From positions 1 to 26,399 of IMG/VR virus record IMGVR_UViG_3300027905_000210: a stretch of DNA of 26,399 nt. One strand, 5' to 3'. The notes beneath the pieces are model-generated. The model was not told the origin of the DNA. It was given only the letters and a program-made list of their open reading frames with translations, and made no database searches. The DNA comes from a virus. Shown here piece by piece: positions 1-7,815 of this stretch (position 1 is its first letter; the number at the start of each line of letters is the position of its first letter). The position numbers and the translations under genes are program-made.

Positions 1-150
1 GCGCACGTCACGGTGCCGCTCGACATCTACAAGGCAATCGGGCGCGTCGCCGAGCGCGAGCAGAGCGATCCGTTTGTGGCGCGGCGTTTGGCCGCACACT
101 ACCGGCAGGGCATATGGACGCCGTCTGACGACCAGCGAGCAAAGCAATGA
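1..150 (+). CDS. C-terminal end of a cut-off gene, unknown
   Basis: The window opens inside a reading frame that gives 49 residues, ending in SDDQRAKQ, before a TGA at 148-150. I do not recognise the family; the visible piece is charged and probably helical. Its stop overlaps the ATG at 147 of the next gene (ATGA), the coupling used throughout this region, so the two are probably co-transcribed. The N-terminus lies outside the window. Confidence 0.6.
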   Translation, partial: AHVTVPLDIYKAIGRVAEREQSDPFVARRLAAHYRQGIWTPSDDQRAKQ

Positions 151-344
151 AAAAGGAACGGCGTGGTGCCGTGCGGCAGTGGCAGACTCAGGCTTTGCCA
201 TCACAACCACATAAGCAAGGTGGCAAGGCGCATTACTATGCGGCTGATCGACTGAAACGCGACGAGTATATCGCAACGGTCGGCATGTATCCCGAGCGAG
301 CGATGATGACCGGGGAACGAAGCGATGACTTCGCCACGGAATAA
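147..344 (+). CDS. small basic protein, unknown
   Basis: This 65-residue, Arg/Lys-rich protein overlaps the previous stop by ATGA. It ends about 20 bases inside the following Cys-rich gene. I do not recognise a family. The ribosome-binding site is weak, so expression may depend on coupling to the upstream gene. It is kept because it fills an otherwise empty gap in a tightly packed train and its sequence is not low-complexity. Confidence 0.5.
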   Translation: MKKERRGAVRQWQTQALPSQPHKQGGKAHYYAADRLKRDEYIATVGMYPERAMMTGERSDDFATE

Positions 345-513
345 ACAGACACAGTGCCCGCATTGTGAGCCACACGGCTGTCCCGGCGTGGGCGCTTGCG
401 AGTTTTTTGGTAACCCCGAGTGCACGATCATCTGCCCCGAGTGTAAGCACCCCGGCTTGTGCGTACACTTCGGTTACCCGCCGCACTGCCCATTATCGAG
501 GGCGGCGTCATGA
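325..513 (+). CDS. small Cys-rich, probably zinc-binding protein
   Basis: The protein is 62 residues with at least nine cysteines, several in CxxC-type spacing (CPHC near residue 11, CPEC near residue 38) plus nearby histidines. Such a pattern usually marks a structural zinc site in a short adaptor or anti-host protein; I infer metal binding and cannot name the family. Its stop overlaps the ATG at 510 of the membrane-protein gene. A longer frame at 365-694 covers the same DNA, but it cuts across this junction and is likely a shadow. Confidence 0.55.
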   Translation: MTSPRNKQTQCPHCEPHGCPGVGACEFFGNPECTIICPECKHPGLCVHFGYPPHCPLSRAAS

Positions 514-770
514 ATTGGCTTTGGTCTGTATTTGGGTTCATCGGCGGTGCTTGCTTCGCTTTTGCGGCGATTCCGGCTGCTATTCGTTGTATTCGCACCG
601 GGCAATCGAGCGGTACGCCGCTGAGTATAGCATGGGTGGTGTTTGTGGGGTGTATCTGCCTCTACACGTATCTAACCGGGCTGCATGGGTTTGATTGGCT
701 GCTCACACTGATCTATGGGACTGAAACGGTTTCGTGGGGTGTAGTGCTTTGGTACGGTGATCGTTCATGA
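510..770 (+). CDS. small membrane protein, PQ-loop/SWEET-like
   Basis: This 86-residue protein has three hydrophobic segments, about residues 3-21, 32-52 and 58-80. The first two flank the stretch AIPAAIRCIRTGQSSGTPLS, which resembles the Pro-loop-Ser/Thr pattern of PQ-loop (MtN3/SWEET-type) triple-helix units. It would sit in the host inner membrane. The ATG at 510 is preferred over the GTG at 459 because it overlaps the previous stop and has GAGGG upstream. A transport or sensing role is speculative; the membrane location is well supported. Confidence 0.65.
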   Translation: MNWLWSVFGFIGGACFAFAAIPAAIRCIRTGQSSGTPLSIAWVVFVGCICLYTYLTGLHGFDWLLTLIYGTETVSWGVVLWYGDRS

Positions 771-1153
771 AGATAGACGACCTGCCATTAACCGCGAACG
801 ACTCCGACATCGCCCAGGCGATCACTGACGAACTTTTGCAGGTCTCGCGTCTGCCGCCGTACAAATTGGCGGTGTGGCATAAAGCCAAGGAGGGACCGTG
901 CGCGCTGCCGGTGCACTCAATCATCGACAACGGTCGAATGTGCATGGTCGTTTACCAAAACCCGCACGAGGCGGGGCAGTGGATTGTCAAGGCGCTACGA
1001 ATGGGGTACATTGTTGCACGGCAGGAGGGTCGGGATTGGCTTCTTCACCGGCACTCGGTCGCCGACATCCGCCGGGCACTTGACTATCGCGCTAAACGGG
1101 CGCAAATGACTCCCGCAGAGCGACAGGCAGAGGACGATGAAATTCCGTTTTAA
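767..1153 (+). CDS. unknown protein with SSB-like acidic C-terminal tip
   Basis: The 128-residue protein starts on an ATGA overlap. I do not recognise the main domain. Its last residues, EDDEIPF, closely match the acidic tip of bacterial single-stranded DNA-binding proteins (consensus DDDIPF), which docks replication and repair proteins. The body (about residues 20-110) looks mixed alpha/beta. By inference it either binds DNA or imitates the SSB tip to recruit or compete for host replication proteins. No OB-fold can be confirmed by eye. Confidence 0.65.
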   Translation: MKIDDLPLTANDSDIAQAITDELLQVSRLPPYKLAVWHKAKEGPCALPVHSIIDNGRMCMVVYQNPHEAGQWIVKALRMGYIVARQEGRDWLLHRHSVADIRRALDYRAKRAQMTPAERQAEDDEIPF

Positions 1154-1231
1154 GCGCGACGACGCCGGACAGCCTTGGTTGAGTTGGGCTATACGGTTTC
1201 CGATACTCGGGACGCTTTTTGGGAGTGTGAC

Positions 1232-1384
1232 ATGGCATTGAGGATCGTGTTTGCAGCGACGCTCTTGATCGCCGCGCTTTTGCCAGCGGCAGCGGATCAA
1301 TGCGGCGACCAGTTCCGCTGGACTTGTCAGGTCACCGGTACGGACGGTCACGGTCACGACGTAATCAAATGTTGGTGTGAGTGA
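1232..1384 (+). CDS. small secreted Cys-containing protein
   Basis: This 50-residue protein begins with a clear Sec-type signal peptide: MALR, a hydrophobic core to about residue 18, then AAA before a likely cleavage site near residue 20. The mature peptide of about 30 residues carries four cysteines, which could form two disulphides in the periplasm. The ATG at 1232 is chosen over the in-frame TTG at 1175 because GGGAG lies just upstream and the signal peptide begins there. The TGA shares its last base with the next ATG. Function unknown. Confidence 0.6.
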   Translation: MALRIVFAATLLIAALLPAAADQCGDQFRWTCQVTGTDGHGHDVIKCWCE

Positions 1385-1677
1385 TGGGCGCCCCCGACAC
1401 CGTGTCACCTACAGCGGCCGACGAGACAAGTCGCCGCATCACCTTTTGGGAACAAGCCGAGGCGGAGGTCAGGAGCGCCGAACACACGCTTCGTTGCGCA
1501 CAATCCGAGCGGGACAGAGCGAAGGCCGGGGTTATTGAGTGGCTCGTGCCCGATGGTGTCCAAGCGAAGAACGGCGACAAGTTCAACATTTGGTGCGGGG
1601 ACAACCTGTACACCGTCACCAAGCTCAACGCTTCCGAATATGGGATTACTGAAACCAAGAGGCCCGTCGCCAAATGA
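1384..1677 (+). CDS. unknown 97-aa protein
   Basis: Starts at the ATG sharing a base with the upstream TGA; a GTG one codon earlier is possible. Residues about 20-50 (WEQAEAEVRSAEHTLR onward) look like a charged amphipathic helix or coiled coil. The C-terminal half looks like short beta strands (KFNIWCGDNLYTVTKL). I do not recognise the family. It ends in an ATGA overlap with the next gene, consistent with one operon. Confidence 0.55.
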   Translation: MGAPDTVSPTAADETSRRITFWEQAEAEVRSAEHTLRCAQSERDRAKAGVIEWLVPDGVQAKNGDKFNIWCGDNLYTVTKLNASEYGITETKRPVAK

Positions 1678-1958
1678 AACTACCTAAATCGGACCTACTT
1701 CCACGAACATTGACACCGACTCAATCCGCTGTCCGGGCAACACGTCAGTCTGTCAGCGACGTAGCAAAGAATATGCACGAAGCTGCCGACGCCGAACTAG
1801 CCGCCCGGCTTAATCTCGACATCAAAGGCGACCCCAACGATCCGCTCAAGGGGGCTATCGAGAAAGCTATACCGCATCGTGTGAAAATGGATATAGCTCC
1901 GGATGGGCGGCGCCTAGAGACTCACGTGAGCAACAGGGATCGTGAGCCGAGCAAATGA
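1674..1958 (+). CDS. unknown 94-aa protein
   Basis: Starts and ends on ATGA overlaps with its neighbours, directly before the cytidine deaminase gene. The sequence is hydrophilic and helical in the middle (VAKNMHEAADAELAARLNL), with no membrane segment or known motif. I do not recognise it. Coupling to the deaminase suggests shared expression but says nothing about its role. Confidence 0.55.
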   Translation: MKLPKSDLLPRTLTPTQSAVRATRQSVSDVAKNMHEAADAELAARLNLDIKGDPNDPLKGAIEKAIPHRVKMDIAPDGRRLETHVSNRDREPSK

Positions 1959-2431
1959 AGCTCACAGTTACCACCTACGATGAAATGGTGCGCGAGACGC
2001 TTCGCAATATGGCGTTCGGCGCGCGCGAGCGTTCGCACTGTCCAATTTCCAACTTCAAGGTCGGCGCAGCTATCCTTAGCTCCCGCCACTTCGCCGCCAC
2101 TGAGCGCCTAGAGCAAATCAAGGGTCATCATTTCTATGTCGGGACCAACTTCGAGGACCCGGCTTTCAACCATACGATTCACGCCGAGCAAGCAGCCATC
2201 GGTGCCATGATCGCCGAGGAAGGTGCTGCCCCGCTCGACGCTGTTGTCGTAGTCGGCGGCGCCTGTGATAAGGACCCGATCCTTCCCTGTGGTCACTGTC
2301 GGCAGTTGCTTGTCGAACTCACGGACGATGACACGCCAATCTTTTCGTACAGTGAGGACGACACGTATCGAGGGATGTGGACACTCGGCACGTTGCTTCC
2401 TTTCGCGTTCCGCTTGAGTAACTTCAAATGA
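1955..2431 (+). CDS. cdd: cytidine/deoxycytidine deaminase
   Basis: The 158-residue protein belongs to the zinc-dependent cytidine deaminase family, which converts (deoxy)cytidine to (deoxy)uridine in pyrimidine salvage. The family start motif is visible as CPISNFKVGAAI (about residues 29-40). The catalytic HAE is at residues 76-78, with His76 as zinc ligand and Glu78 as proton shuttle. The second zinc motif PCGHC is at 111-115, giving Cys112 and Cys115. The length fits the small homotetrameric class plus a short insert at about residues 45-58. Phages use such enzymes to adjust the dUMP/dTTP supply. A related deaminase with a different nucleoside substrate cannot be excluded. Confidence 0.88.
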   Translation: MKLTVTTYDEMVRETLRNMAFGARERSHCPISNFKVGAAILSSRHFAATERLEQIKGHHFYVGTNFEDPAFNHTIHAEQAAIGAMIAEEGAAPLDAVVVVGGACDKDPILPCGHCRQLLVELTDDDTPIFSYSEDDTYRGMWTLGTLLPFAFRLSNFK

Positions 2432-2694
2432 GCCAGTGGGGCACACCGAGACGGTTCGGTCGAGGCGGCACACGTATTCGTGTGTTGCCTGCCGTGGATA
2501 CCGGCAGCGTTTGGAATAAGATTGAAAAAGATACGGATACGATTGCAGAGTTGGTCCTGATCGACATCGAATTCATTGACGGCAAGCAGACCCAGGAAGA
2601 AGTGGCGCGCGCCAATCGGATGCTCGCGGAGTTGAAGAATGAGTACGTTGGGCGTCCGTACTTCGAATGGACCGAGCCGGTGACAGTATTATGA
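2428..2694 (+). CDS. unknown 88-aa protein
   Basis: ATGA overlap with the deaminase stop; it ends on an ATGA overlap with the next gene. The N-terminus is Gly/Arg-rich (about residues 5-18). The rest looks alpha/beta with a charged helix near residues 50-72. I do not recognise the family. Confidence 0.55.
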   Translation: MSQWGTPRRFGRGGTRIRVLPAVDTGSVWNKIEKDTDTIAELVLIDIEFIDGKQTQEEVARANRMLAELKNEYVGRPYFEWTEPVTVL

Positions 2695-3449
2695 CCAGCA
2701 TCGGACCAGGAAAGTGCTACCGATGCGGCGAGCCGGTACTCTCGTGGAGCATTTCGCTCGGACCGGGCATGAGGCCGGAGCATGATGTTTGTTTGAAGCC
2801 GGACATCCGGACTCTCGACGAAGTACAAGCCGACATCGACGCGACGGTCGAGCAAGGACCGTTCAACGAAATCGAGAGCAAACGCAATCGTCAAGTGCTC
2901 GCCGACTGGAACGACGCGATACGCTTCGGCTACACAATTGTTTGGGATAATATGGTGATCGGCCATTGTTCGAAATCATATTGCTTTTGCGTGGCGGAGA
3001 AACTTCGACCGGAAGGATGTCTGTACTTCACTCCCGTTTGGAAACAAAGGAACGATCCCATGAACGACACGATGTCTAATCCCACACGAGCCACTGCCAC
3101 TGCTCTCGTTAACAAGTGGGCGGCCGATTGGGGGAGCCTCTCACTCTCCGGAGGCGGTGCTCTGAGCGATTTGATCGACCGTGTAACCAAGGCGCTCTCC
3201 CCGCCTGTGCCGCCGACTCCGCGTACATGGGACGGCAAGCCGGTCGTTGACCGTTATTGTGTGATCGGTGTTGATGCTTATCAGCGGACGTGGTTGCCGA
3301 CACTCGCTGAGGCGCTCGATCATGCAGGTACGCTGTTTGAACGCGGCAAGGACAACAGCAAGAAGGGGTTCCTGATATTCTCCGATCCGCACACCGCCGT
3401 CATCTTCTTCATTGGCGGCTTGTTCGGTAGTCTGCGCTATGACGGCTAA
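2691..3449 (+). CDS. unknown protein with N-terminal CxxC motif
   Basis: The 252-residue frame starts at the ATG overlapping the previous stop; an ATG at 2667 would overlap by 28 bases and is less likely. CYRCGEP near residue 9 and a later Cys are consistent with a small zinc-binding module. From about residue 124 (MNDTMSNPTRATATALVNKW) the protein changes character, and an internal ATG at 3061 follows AAAGGAA. This may be two fused modules or a gene with an internal start. Neither half is recognised. Confidence 0.5.
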   Translation: MTSIGPGKCYRCGEPVLSWSISLGPGMRPEHDVCLKPDIRTLDEVQADIDATVEQGPFNEIESKRNRQVLADWNDAIRFGYTIVWDNMVIGHCSKSYCFCVAEKLRPEGCLYFTPVWKQRNDPMNDTMSNPTRATATALVNKWAADWGSLSLSGGGALSDLIDRVTKALSPPVPPTPRTWDGKPVVDRYCVIGVDAYQRTWLPTLAEALDHAGTLFERGKDNSKKGFLIFSDPHTAVIFFIGGLFGSLRYDG

Positions 3450-3511
3450 CCTTTAATAAGGGAGCCGAACCGTCTCCATATTGAAGGTTGCCGATAACAA
3501 GGGAGTTGACG

Positions 3512-3979
3512 ATGACGACTAAAGCTAAAACGAAGGCGGCAAAGGCAAAGGCCACTCACAAACGCGCACAGGCTTTCGCTGACCGTACCGGGGTCTACAT
3601 CCCCGACATGGGGATCGAGCCGCATGTGAAGCCGGGCTTCACACCCCCGAATGCGAGCGAGACCGAGGTATGGCCGGCACCCGGCACAAAGGCGCCCGGC
3701 GGCGCGGCTACCTACAGTGATGTGGTCGAGGCGCTCCACCTCGTTCGCAACGTCTGCGGCAAAGATCAAGCTCTCACCCTTCTCAGGAGTGCGGGTGCGA
3801 TGAGTGTTCGCAATCTTGAGCCGCGGTGTTATGATGCACTTGTCGTTTCGTGTGAGCAAGTGGTTGCTTTGATGCTACACACACGTCGCGGCGGTCGGGG
3901 CGTCCCCGATGCCACCGCTGCCAGCCAAGCTGACGCCCCGGATGCCTTACGGGCTGCATTTCGCGTTGCGGGCGCTTGA
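3512..3979 (+). CDS. Lys-rich protein with phage helical domain (paralogue of 7844-8455)
   Basis: This 155-residue protein has a Lys/Ala-rich N-terminus (MTTKAKTKAAKAKATHKRAQ), a Pro-rich linker, and from about residue 66 a compact helical domain beginning TYSDVVEALHLVRN. That domain aligns with one in the protein at 7844-8455, with about 20 identities over roughly 53 residues. The shared pattern is DVVEAL, then G, VRxLxP and YDA. Short helical modules of this kind occur in several phage DNA-binding or adaptor proteins; I cannot name the family. The start at 3512 has AAGGGAG upstream and is preferred over the TTG at 3488. Confidence 0.65.
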   Translation: MTTKAKTKAAKAKATHKRAQAFADRTGVYIPDMGIEPHVKPGFTPPNASETEVWPAPGTKAPGGAATYSDVVEALHLVRNVCGKDQALTLLRSAGAMSVRNLEPRCYDALVVSCEQVVALMLHTRRGGRGVPDATAASQADAPDALRAAFRVAGA

Positions 3980-4304
3980 GTCGATCCTTAAGGGCGATCC
4001 GGTTCTGATCCAACACGCAGCCCTGGTCGCGCCTTATGATAATCGAGCGCACGTCGCGCTTGTGCACGAAGAGGGTCGCCGAGCGGCTACTATTCTGCTC
4101 GGCGTCGCCAAGGGTGCGCTCGCAACCGGTTATCCGACTATGGAGAAGCCGGTGGTGAAAGCCGCAATGAGCGCCCATCTGCGGGCGATTGAGACGGCAT
4201 TGAACCCGAAGGGGTATGACTGGACGCACCGCCTCGCGGCAGTGGCTCACGTGCGCGCGGCTATCGAGCTTTGGTCAGTTGCGGTCTCGATGCATCAGAC
4301 TTAA
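3909..4304 (+). CDS. unknown helical protein
   Basis: The 131-residue, Ala-rich, mostly helical protein overlaps the preceding gene by about 70 bases; an ATG at 3942 would shorten the overlap. Its TAA interlocks with the stop of the minus-strand primase-helicase gene, so the two are convergent with no spacer. I do not recognise the family. Confidence 0.5.
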   Translation: MPPLPAKLTPRMPYGLHFALRALESILKGDPVLIQHAALVAPYDNRAHVALVHEEGRRAATILLGVAKGALATGYPTMEKPVVKAAMSAHLRAIETALNPKGYDWTHRLAAVAHVRAAIELWSVAVSMHQT

Positions 4305-6985
4305 TTTTCGACGCCCTCAAAGTCGCTGGCGCGCTGAGCATCCGCTTGCTTATTGCTGGCCTTACGCTCACTCTCGTACTGTTCTGCGAGACGATCTTTG
4401 AGCATAGCGTAGCGACCATGCAGGACCCACACACGAATCTTCTGCCCGGAACTCAGGCGCACTTGTTTTGGGTGTTTGATCCCCCGCAGCCGGTCCCGGA
4501 GAAAGTTCGGGACGGTCGCTGTCGTCAGTCGATTGGCTCGCTGAATCGTGGACGGCATTGCCTCCACAATGTCGGTGATGGTGACGACGTTGCGAGTCAG
4601 TGGGACGTTGCCTTCGTTTTCAATAAGCCATGTCTCCGCGTCGGTGCGCGACAGTTCGATCATGGTTTCCTTCGCTGCGGACCATGGTGCTCGGCTAAGC
4701 CCGTTGTAGATGATCTTTACTTCGTTGCCGGCCCGGTCCTTGGTAACCAGCGGGAAGTCCCCGATCTTGCGATCCAAAAGTTCTTGGTATATCGCGGGCA
4801 CCATGTCGGGGTCGCGCGCGGGCATACCCGGTTCATCAGGGACGGCGGCGAGCAGCGGAGCGTAGTAAGCAGCTTCCTCGTCGGGAGCTTTTGTCTCCGC
4901 GAGGGTCTCGATAATGAACCAACGCCGATCCTTGTCGTCAACCGGGAGCGCATCCGTGTGATTGGTGATCCCCAACATGGCGGCGTAGTTCGGAATTTTG
5001 AACGCCGGGATACCTTTCATGTTCACTTCGACAGATGTCTCGGTGATAAGGTCGCGCATGGCATTGATGTTCTCGCGGCGCCCGACCTGCATCACTTCTT
5101 CGAGGAGGCACAGGCGGCAGTCTTTGAGCCACGAGTTGAAGTCACCGCCCATCGACGAGTTCTTCGGGCGCTGTGTGTTGTTCTCCCCGATGATTTGCTC
5201 CATGACGCGGGCGATCCAGCTTTTGCCGGTGCCGGTTTCGCGACCGACAATGAGGAGCGCGTGATTGGGTTTGCGCGAGGGGTTTTGAATGACCCACGCC
5301 ATCCAATTCAGCACGGCGTTGCGGTCGTTAGGGTCCGGAAACAGATACTCAAGATGTTTGTTCCACAGCGTCGTATCGCCGGGCATTGGAGTGACCGGAC
5401 TTGGGCGCCATACATTATACTCGGAGCCATTGATTTCCGGGTGACCGGGGCGAAAGGCAATGACGTTGAAGCGGCGCAGAATGTCTTTCCGCTTGAACAG
5501 ATACCGCGATATGGACGAGGCTCCCTTGGGGCAAAGATAGTTGAATTCCGAGTCGAACTGCGAACCCTCCCAATTCATCGTAGGTTTAAGCCGGTTGATG
5601 AATCGCTTGATACCGGTGACCCAAACCCAACGATTGCACAGTTCGGTGAGCGCGCCCCAAGTCTTGCCGTCCTTCGTCTTGTGAACGGTGTAATCCGGCT
5701 TCACCGACTCGTCGATTTCGCCGAGGAGGATCATCGGAGTGTTGGTGGATGGTTCATCATCGTCCCAAGGTTCGCGCTCCGGCGCAGCGGTGTCGGCGGG
5801 CGCGGCGGCCGGCGCATCCTCCTCCTCTACAACAGCCGACTCGTTCAGCCACGAGTCATCCTCCGCCGTGGCTTGTGCAGCGGCTTTAGCCGCTTCCCCT
5901 TGCAAACGTGTCCCTTCGTCGCTTTCGTTACCGGGGGCGTCAGTGACCGCTTGCTTTTTGTCCTTGAATGTTTTGCGCCATTCCTTTTGCGCAGCGAGCA
6001 CGGCGTCCGAAGGCTGGAACCGGACCACTCCGCCATCGCCGACTTCATAGTTGGCGCCCCAATTCTCCGGAGTCGGTTCGTCATTCCCCTCATAGTCAGC
6101 GGCGGCAGTAGCCGCGCCCGGTTGTGTTTCTTTGAGGTAGAGCCACGCGTTGTGGACTTTCACGTCGAGCCGGTCTGCGGGCGCCCCTTCAAACGCCTCC
6201 CATTGCGGCACGCATCGTGGATTGTAGTGTTCGAGAAGAAGATTGACCGAGTTGCTTTCCGATATGCCGTGGTCCTTCAAGACGCCAGCGACCATCAACA
6301 GTGTGTTCTCGCCGTTGTTGCCTTGGATAGCGGGCGGCGCATCGGTTTTGAGATAGTCGATAGCCCACTCGACATTCGCGTCGGTGTCCAACTCGATCAC
6401 CGGGGTTTGGTCCGCCTCCGCTTGATTGGTGTTGCGGAGATAAAGACCAAACCAGTCTGGCGTTGGCGCTATGCGTTCGTCGTTGATGGCTTCATAAGTA
6501 CCAGCAACTTGACGGGCGGCCGGATCGTCGTCAGTCACGCAACCGGGCAACAGCACGTAGTTGGGCGAGTCCACGTCCCGACCAAAGCCATTGACCCCGA
6601 GCCGGCACTTGTGGGTAACTCCGTTGGCCTCCTCAAAATAGAAGTGGAAGCCGCCGCTCGGCGTGCGCACGATAAACGTTGGCGGGAAAGCGCCGTGCTT
6701 AGCGAAAAGATTTTCGAGTGTTTGCTCGCCGACTTTGCCGGGCTTCATGTCGCCATCGACGACAACGACTCCGGACTTCTTGAGGGCCAAGCCCCAATTG
6801 CAGTTGCGGTACGCCGAGTTCCACTTGCGGATTTGAATGATGTCGTTGGACGCTTGTTCCAGGCCGGGTCCCAAGGGAATGCACGGCGGGTCTTTCTTGA
6901 GCGAGCGGATCGGGAAAATGAACCAGTTTGGGTGAGCCTGCAAATTTTTGAACGCAACGTTAGTAAGGGTGTCTCCGGGATTCAT
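4301..6985 (-). CDS. fused primase-polymerase / SF3 helicase
   Basis: The 894-residue replicative protein contains two enzymes. Residues about 15-200 form an archaeo-eukaryotic (PrimPol-type) primase: VVVVDGD puts the metal-binding acidic pair at Asp77/Asp79, and TPSGGFHFYF puts the conserved His at 114. A flexible Ala/Glu-rich linker follows (about 330-415). Residues about 440-700 are a superfamily 3, DUF5906/VirE-like helicase: Walker A GRETGTGK at 581-588, Walker B LCLLEE near 625-630, motif C GITNHTDAL at 672-680 and an arginine pair near 687-688. It would make primers and unwind the origin. The start has GAGG seven bases upstream. It is the only confident gene on this strand, divergent from 7100 and convergent with 3909-4304. 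Confidence 0.9.
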   Translation of the reverse strand: MNPGDTLTNVAFKNLQAHPNWFIFPIRSLKKDPPCIPLGPGLEQASNDIIQIRKWNSAYRNCNWGLALKKSGVVVVDGDMKPGKVGEQTLENLFAKHGAFPPTFIVRTPSGGFHFYFEEANGVTHKCRLGVNGFGRDVDSPNYVLLPGCVTDDDPAARQVAGTYEAINDERIAPTPDWFGLYLRNTNQAEADQTPVIELDTDANVEWAIDYLKTDAPPAIQGNNGENTLLMVAGVLKDHGISESNSVNLLLEHYNPRCVPQWEAFEGAPADRLDVKVHNAWLYLKETQPGAATAAADYEGNDEPTPENWGANYEVGDGGVVRFQPSDAVLAAQKEWRKTFKDKKQAVTDAPGNESDEGTRLQGEAAKAAAQATAEDDSWLNESAVVEEEDAPAAAPADTAAPEREPWDDDEPSTNTPMILLGEIDESVKPDYTVHKTKDGKTWGALTELCNRWVWVTGIKRFINRLKPTMNWEGSQFDSEFNYLCPKGASSISRYLFKRKDILRRFNVIAFRPGHPEINGSEYNVWRPSPVTPMPGDTTLWNKHLEYLFPDPNDRNAVLNWMAWVIQNPSRKPNHALLIVGRETGTGKSWIARVMEQIIGENNTQRPKNSSMGGDFNSWLKDCRLCLLEEVMQVGRRENINAMRDLITETSVEVNMKGIPAFKIPNYAAMLGITNHTDALPVDDKDRRWFIIETLAETKAPDEEAAYYAPLLAAVPDEPGMPARDPDMVPAIYQELLDRKIGDFPLVTKDRAGNEVKIIYNGLSRAPWSAAKETMIELSRTDAETWLIENEGNVPLTRNVVTITDIVEAMPSTIQRANRLTTATVPNFLRDRLRGIKHPKQVRLSSGQKIRVWVLHGRYAMLKDRLAEQYESERKASNKQADAQRASDFEGVEN

Positions 6986-7062
6986 AGGGATGCCTCATGA
7001 CAGTGGCGGGGGGACGGTGTTCGATAGCAGATGATTCAAAACAACGCAACAGTCAATCGCAC

Positions 7063-7092
7063 TTGACACACGAAGAAAAATACGCGTAGAGT
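7063..7092 (+). promoter_or_regulatory. alpha-type sigma70 promoter, possibly leaderless
   Basis: A perfect TTGACA at 7063-7068 is preceded by AC (ACTTGACA), with an 18-base spacer to TAGAGT at 7087-7092 (4 of 6 matches). Transcription would start about at the ATG at 7100, which has no Shine-Dalgarno sequence, so the mRNA may be leaderless. It lies in the short divergent gap beside the primase-helicase gene. Confidence 0.5.
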
Positions 7093-7099
7093 GCGTGCC

Positions 7100-7717
7100 A
7101 TGGAAGCCCCCAAGATATTGAATCGTTTGATCGGAGTTGCACTCGCCATCGGCGTCCTCGTCGTTGGTTTGCACGCGACCGGCGTTGATGATTATTTCGC
7201 TAAAACGATTACCTACCAACAAGAGCATTCATCGCCCGCGCCGAACCCGTATGAGGTAGCGCGGCCGATTCTGAATTTGGGTTTGTCAGATTTTCCGTGT
7301 CTGCCGACCAAACAAATAACTAAAACGAGCGACGGTGCGAGGCGCGCCGACTTCCTTAAGCGTTTCGTTGCGCCGACCATTTACGCCTCGACCGTTGACG
7401 AGGCGAAGGCAAAACGCATCATCGCCGACTCCGTTAACAAGCTCTCGACCATTAAGAAGCGTTACGCCGGTCACGCGATTTCCGCTAAAACGAAGGCGAA
7501 GCTCAGGCGGTCGATGTTTACGAAGATGAAGGACGCGCACGTTTACAAGTTTATCGTGTCGCACCACCACAAGTCTAAGACGCACCACCACCACCACCAC
7601 CATCATTCAGGCGGTCATCACCACCATCACCACAGCGGCGGTCACCACCATCATTCAGGACCGCAAAAAATATCTGCTCACGGACCGCCGACCCACTTGA
7701 CGGGGTGCGGTCCATGA
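7100..7717 (+). CDS. membrane-anchored protein with long histidine runs
   Basis: The 205-residue protein has an N-terminal hydrophobic anchor or uncleaved signal (about residues 8-26) and a soluble, Lys-rich middle. Residues about 155-187 are a natural histidine-rich tail: runs of 8, 6 and 4 His separated by Ser-Gly-Gly. CAC and CAT codons alternate, which argues against simple slippage of a pure triplet. Such a tail would bind Zn, Ni, Cu or Co, probably in the periplasm. The ATG at 7100 is preferred over the GTG at 7091 and may be leaderless. A strong hairpin covers the 3' end. Function unknown; metal capture or metal-dependent assembly is inference. Confidence 0.65.
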   Translation: MEAPKILNRLIGVALAIGVLVVGLHATGVDDYFAKTITYQQEHSSPAPNPYEVARPILNLGLSDFPCLPTKQITKTSDGARRADFLKRFVAPTIYASTVDEAKAKRIIADSVNKLSTIKKRYAGHAISAKTKAKLRRSMFTKMKDAHVYKFIVSHHHKSKTHHHHHHHHSGGHHHHHHSGGHHHHSGPQKISAHGPPTHLTGCGP

Positions 7718-7810
7718 TGTACGGGTTTGCTTGGACGGCGGAGAGAGGACCGCGCGCGCAAAAAGAACGTATGGCCTCTCTGGTGATTGACACCCGACAC
7801 TGCGCCGTCC
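7682..7810 (+). other. cluster of inverted repeats at gene end and intergenic gap
   Basis: Three complementary pairs lie here. GGACCGC (7682-7688) pairs with GCGGTCC (7707-7713) across the stop codon region. GGACGGCG (7733-7740) pairs with CGCCGTCC (7803-7810). AGAGAGG (7742-7748) pairs with CCTCTCT (7775-7781) inside the second pair. No T-run follows, so this is not a classic terminator. The outer arm ends at the -10 element of the promoter at 7787, so it may be regulatory or an mRNA-stability structure. Confidence 0.45.
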
Positions 7811-7815
7811 AAAAT
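7787..7815 (+). promoter_or_regulatory. sigma70-type promoter TTGACA-17-CAAAAT
   Basis: A perfect TTGACA at 7787-7792, a 17-base spacer, and CAAAAT at 7810-7815 (4 of 6 matches). The predicted start near 7822 gives a short leader with AGAAGGAAG before the ATG at 7844. It should drive the downstream gene cluster. Confidence 0.55.

Noticed and set aside
4271-7000. A 909-codon open frame on the + strand opposite the primase-helicase
   Set aside because: It mirrors the real gene exactly, has no recognisable domain and is Val/Arg/Phe-rich as expected from antisense reading of GC-rich codons; the minus-strand protein has full enzyme motifs.
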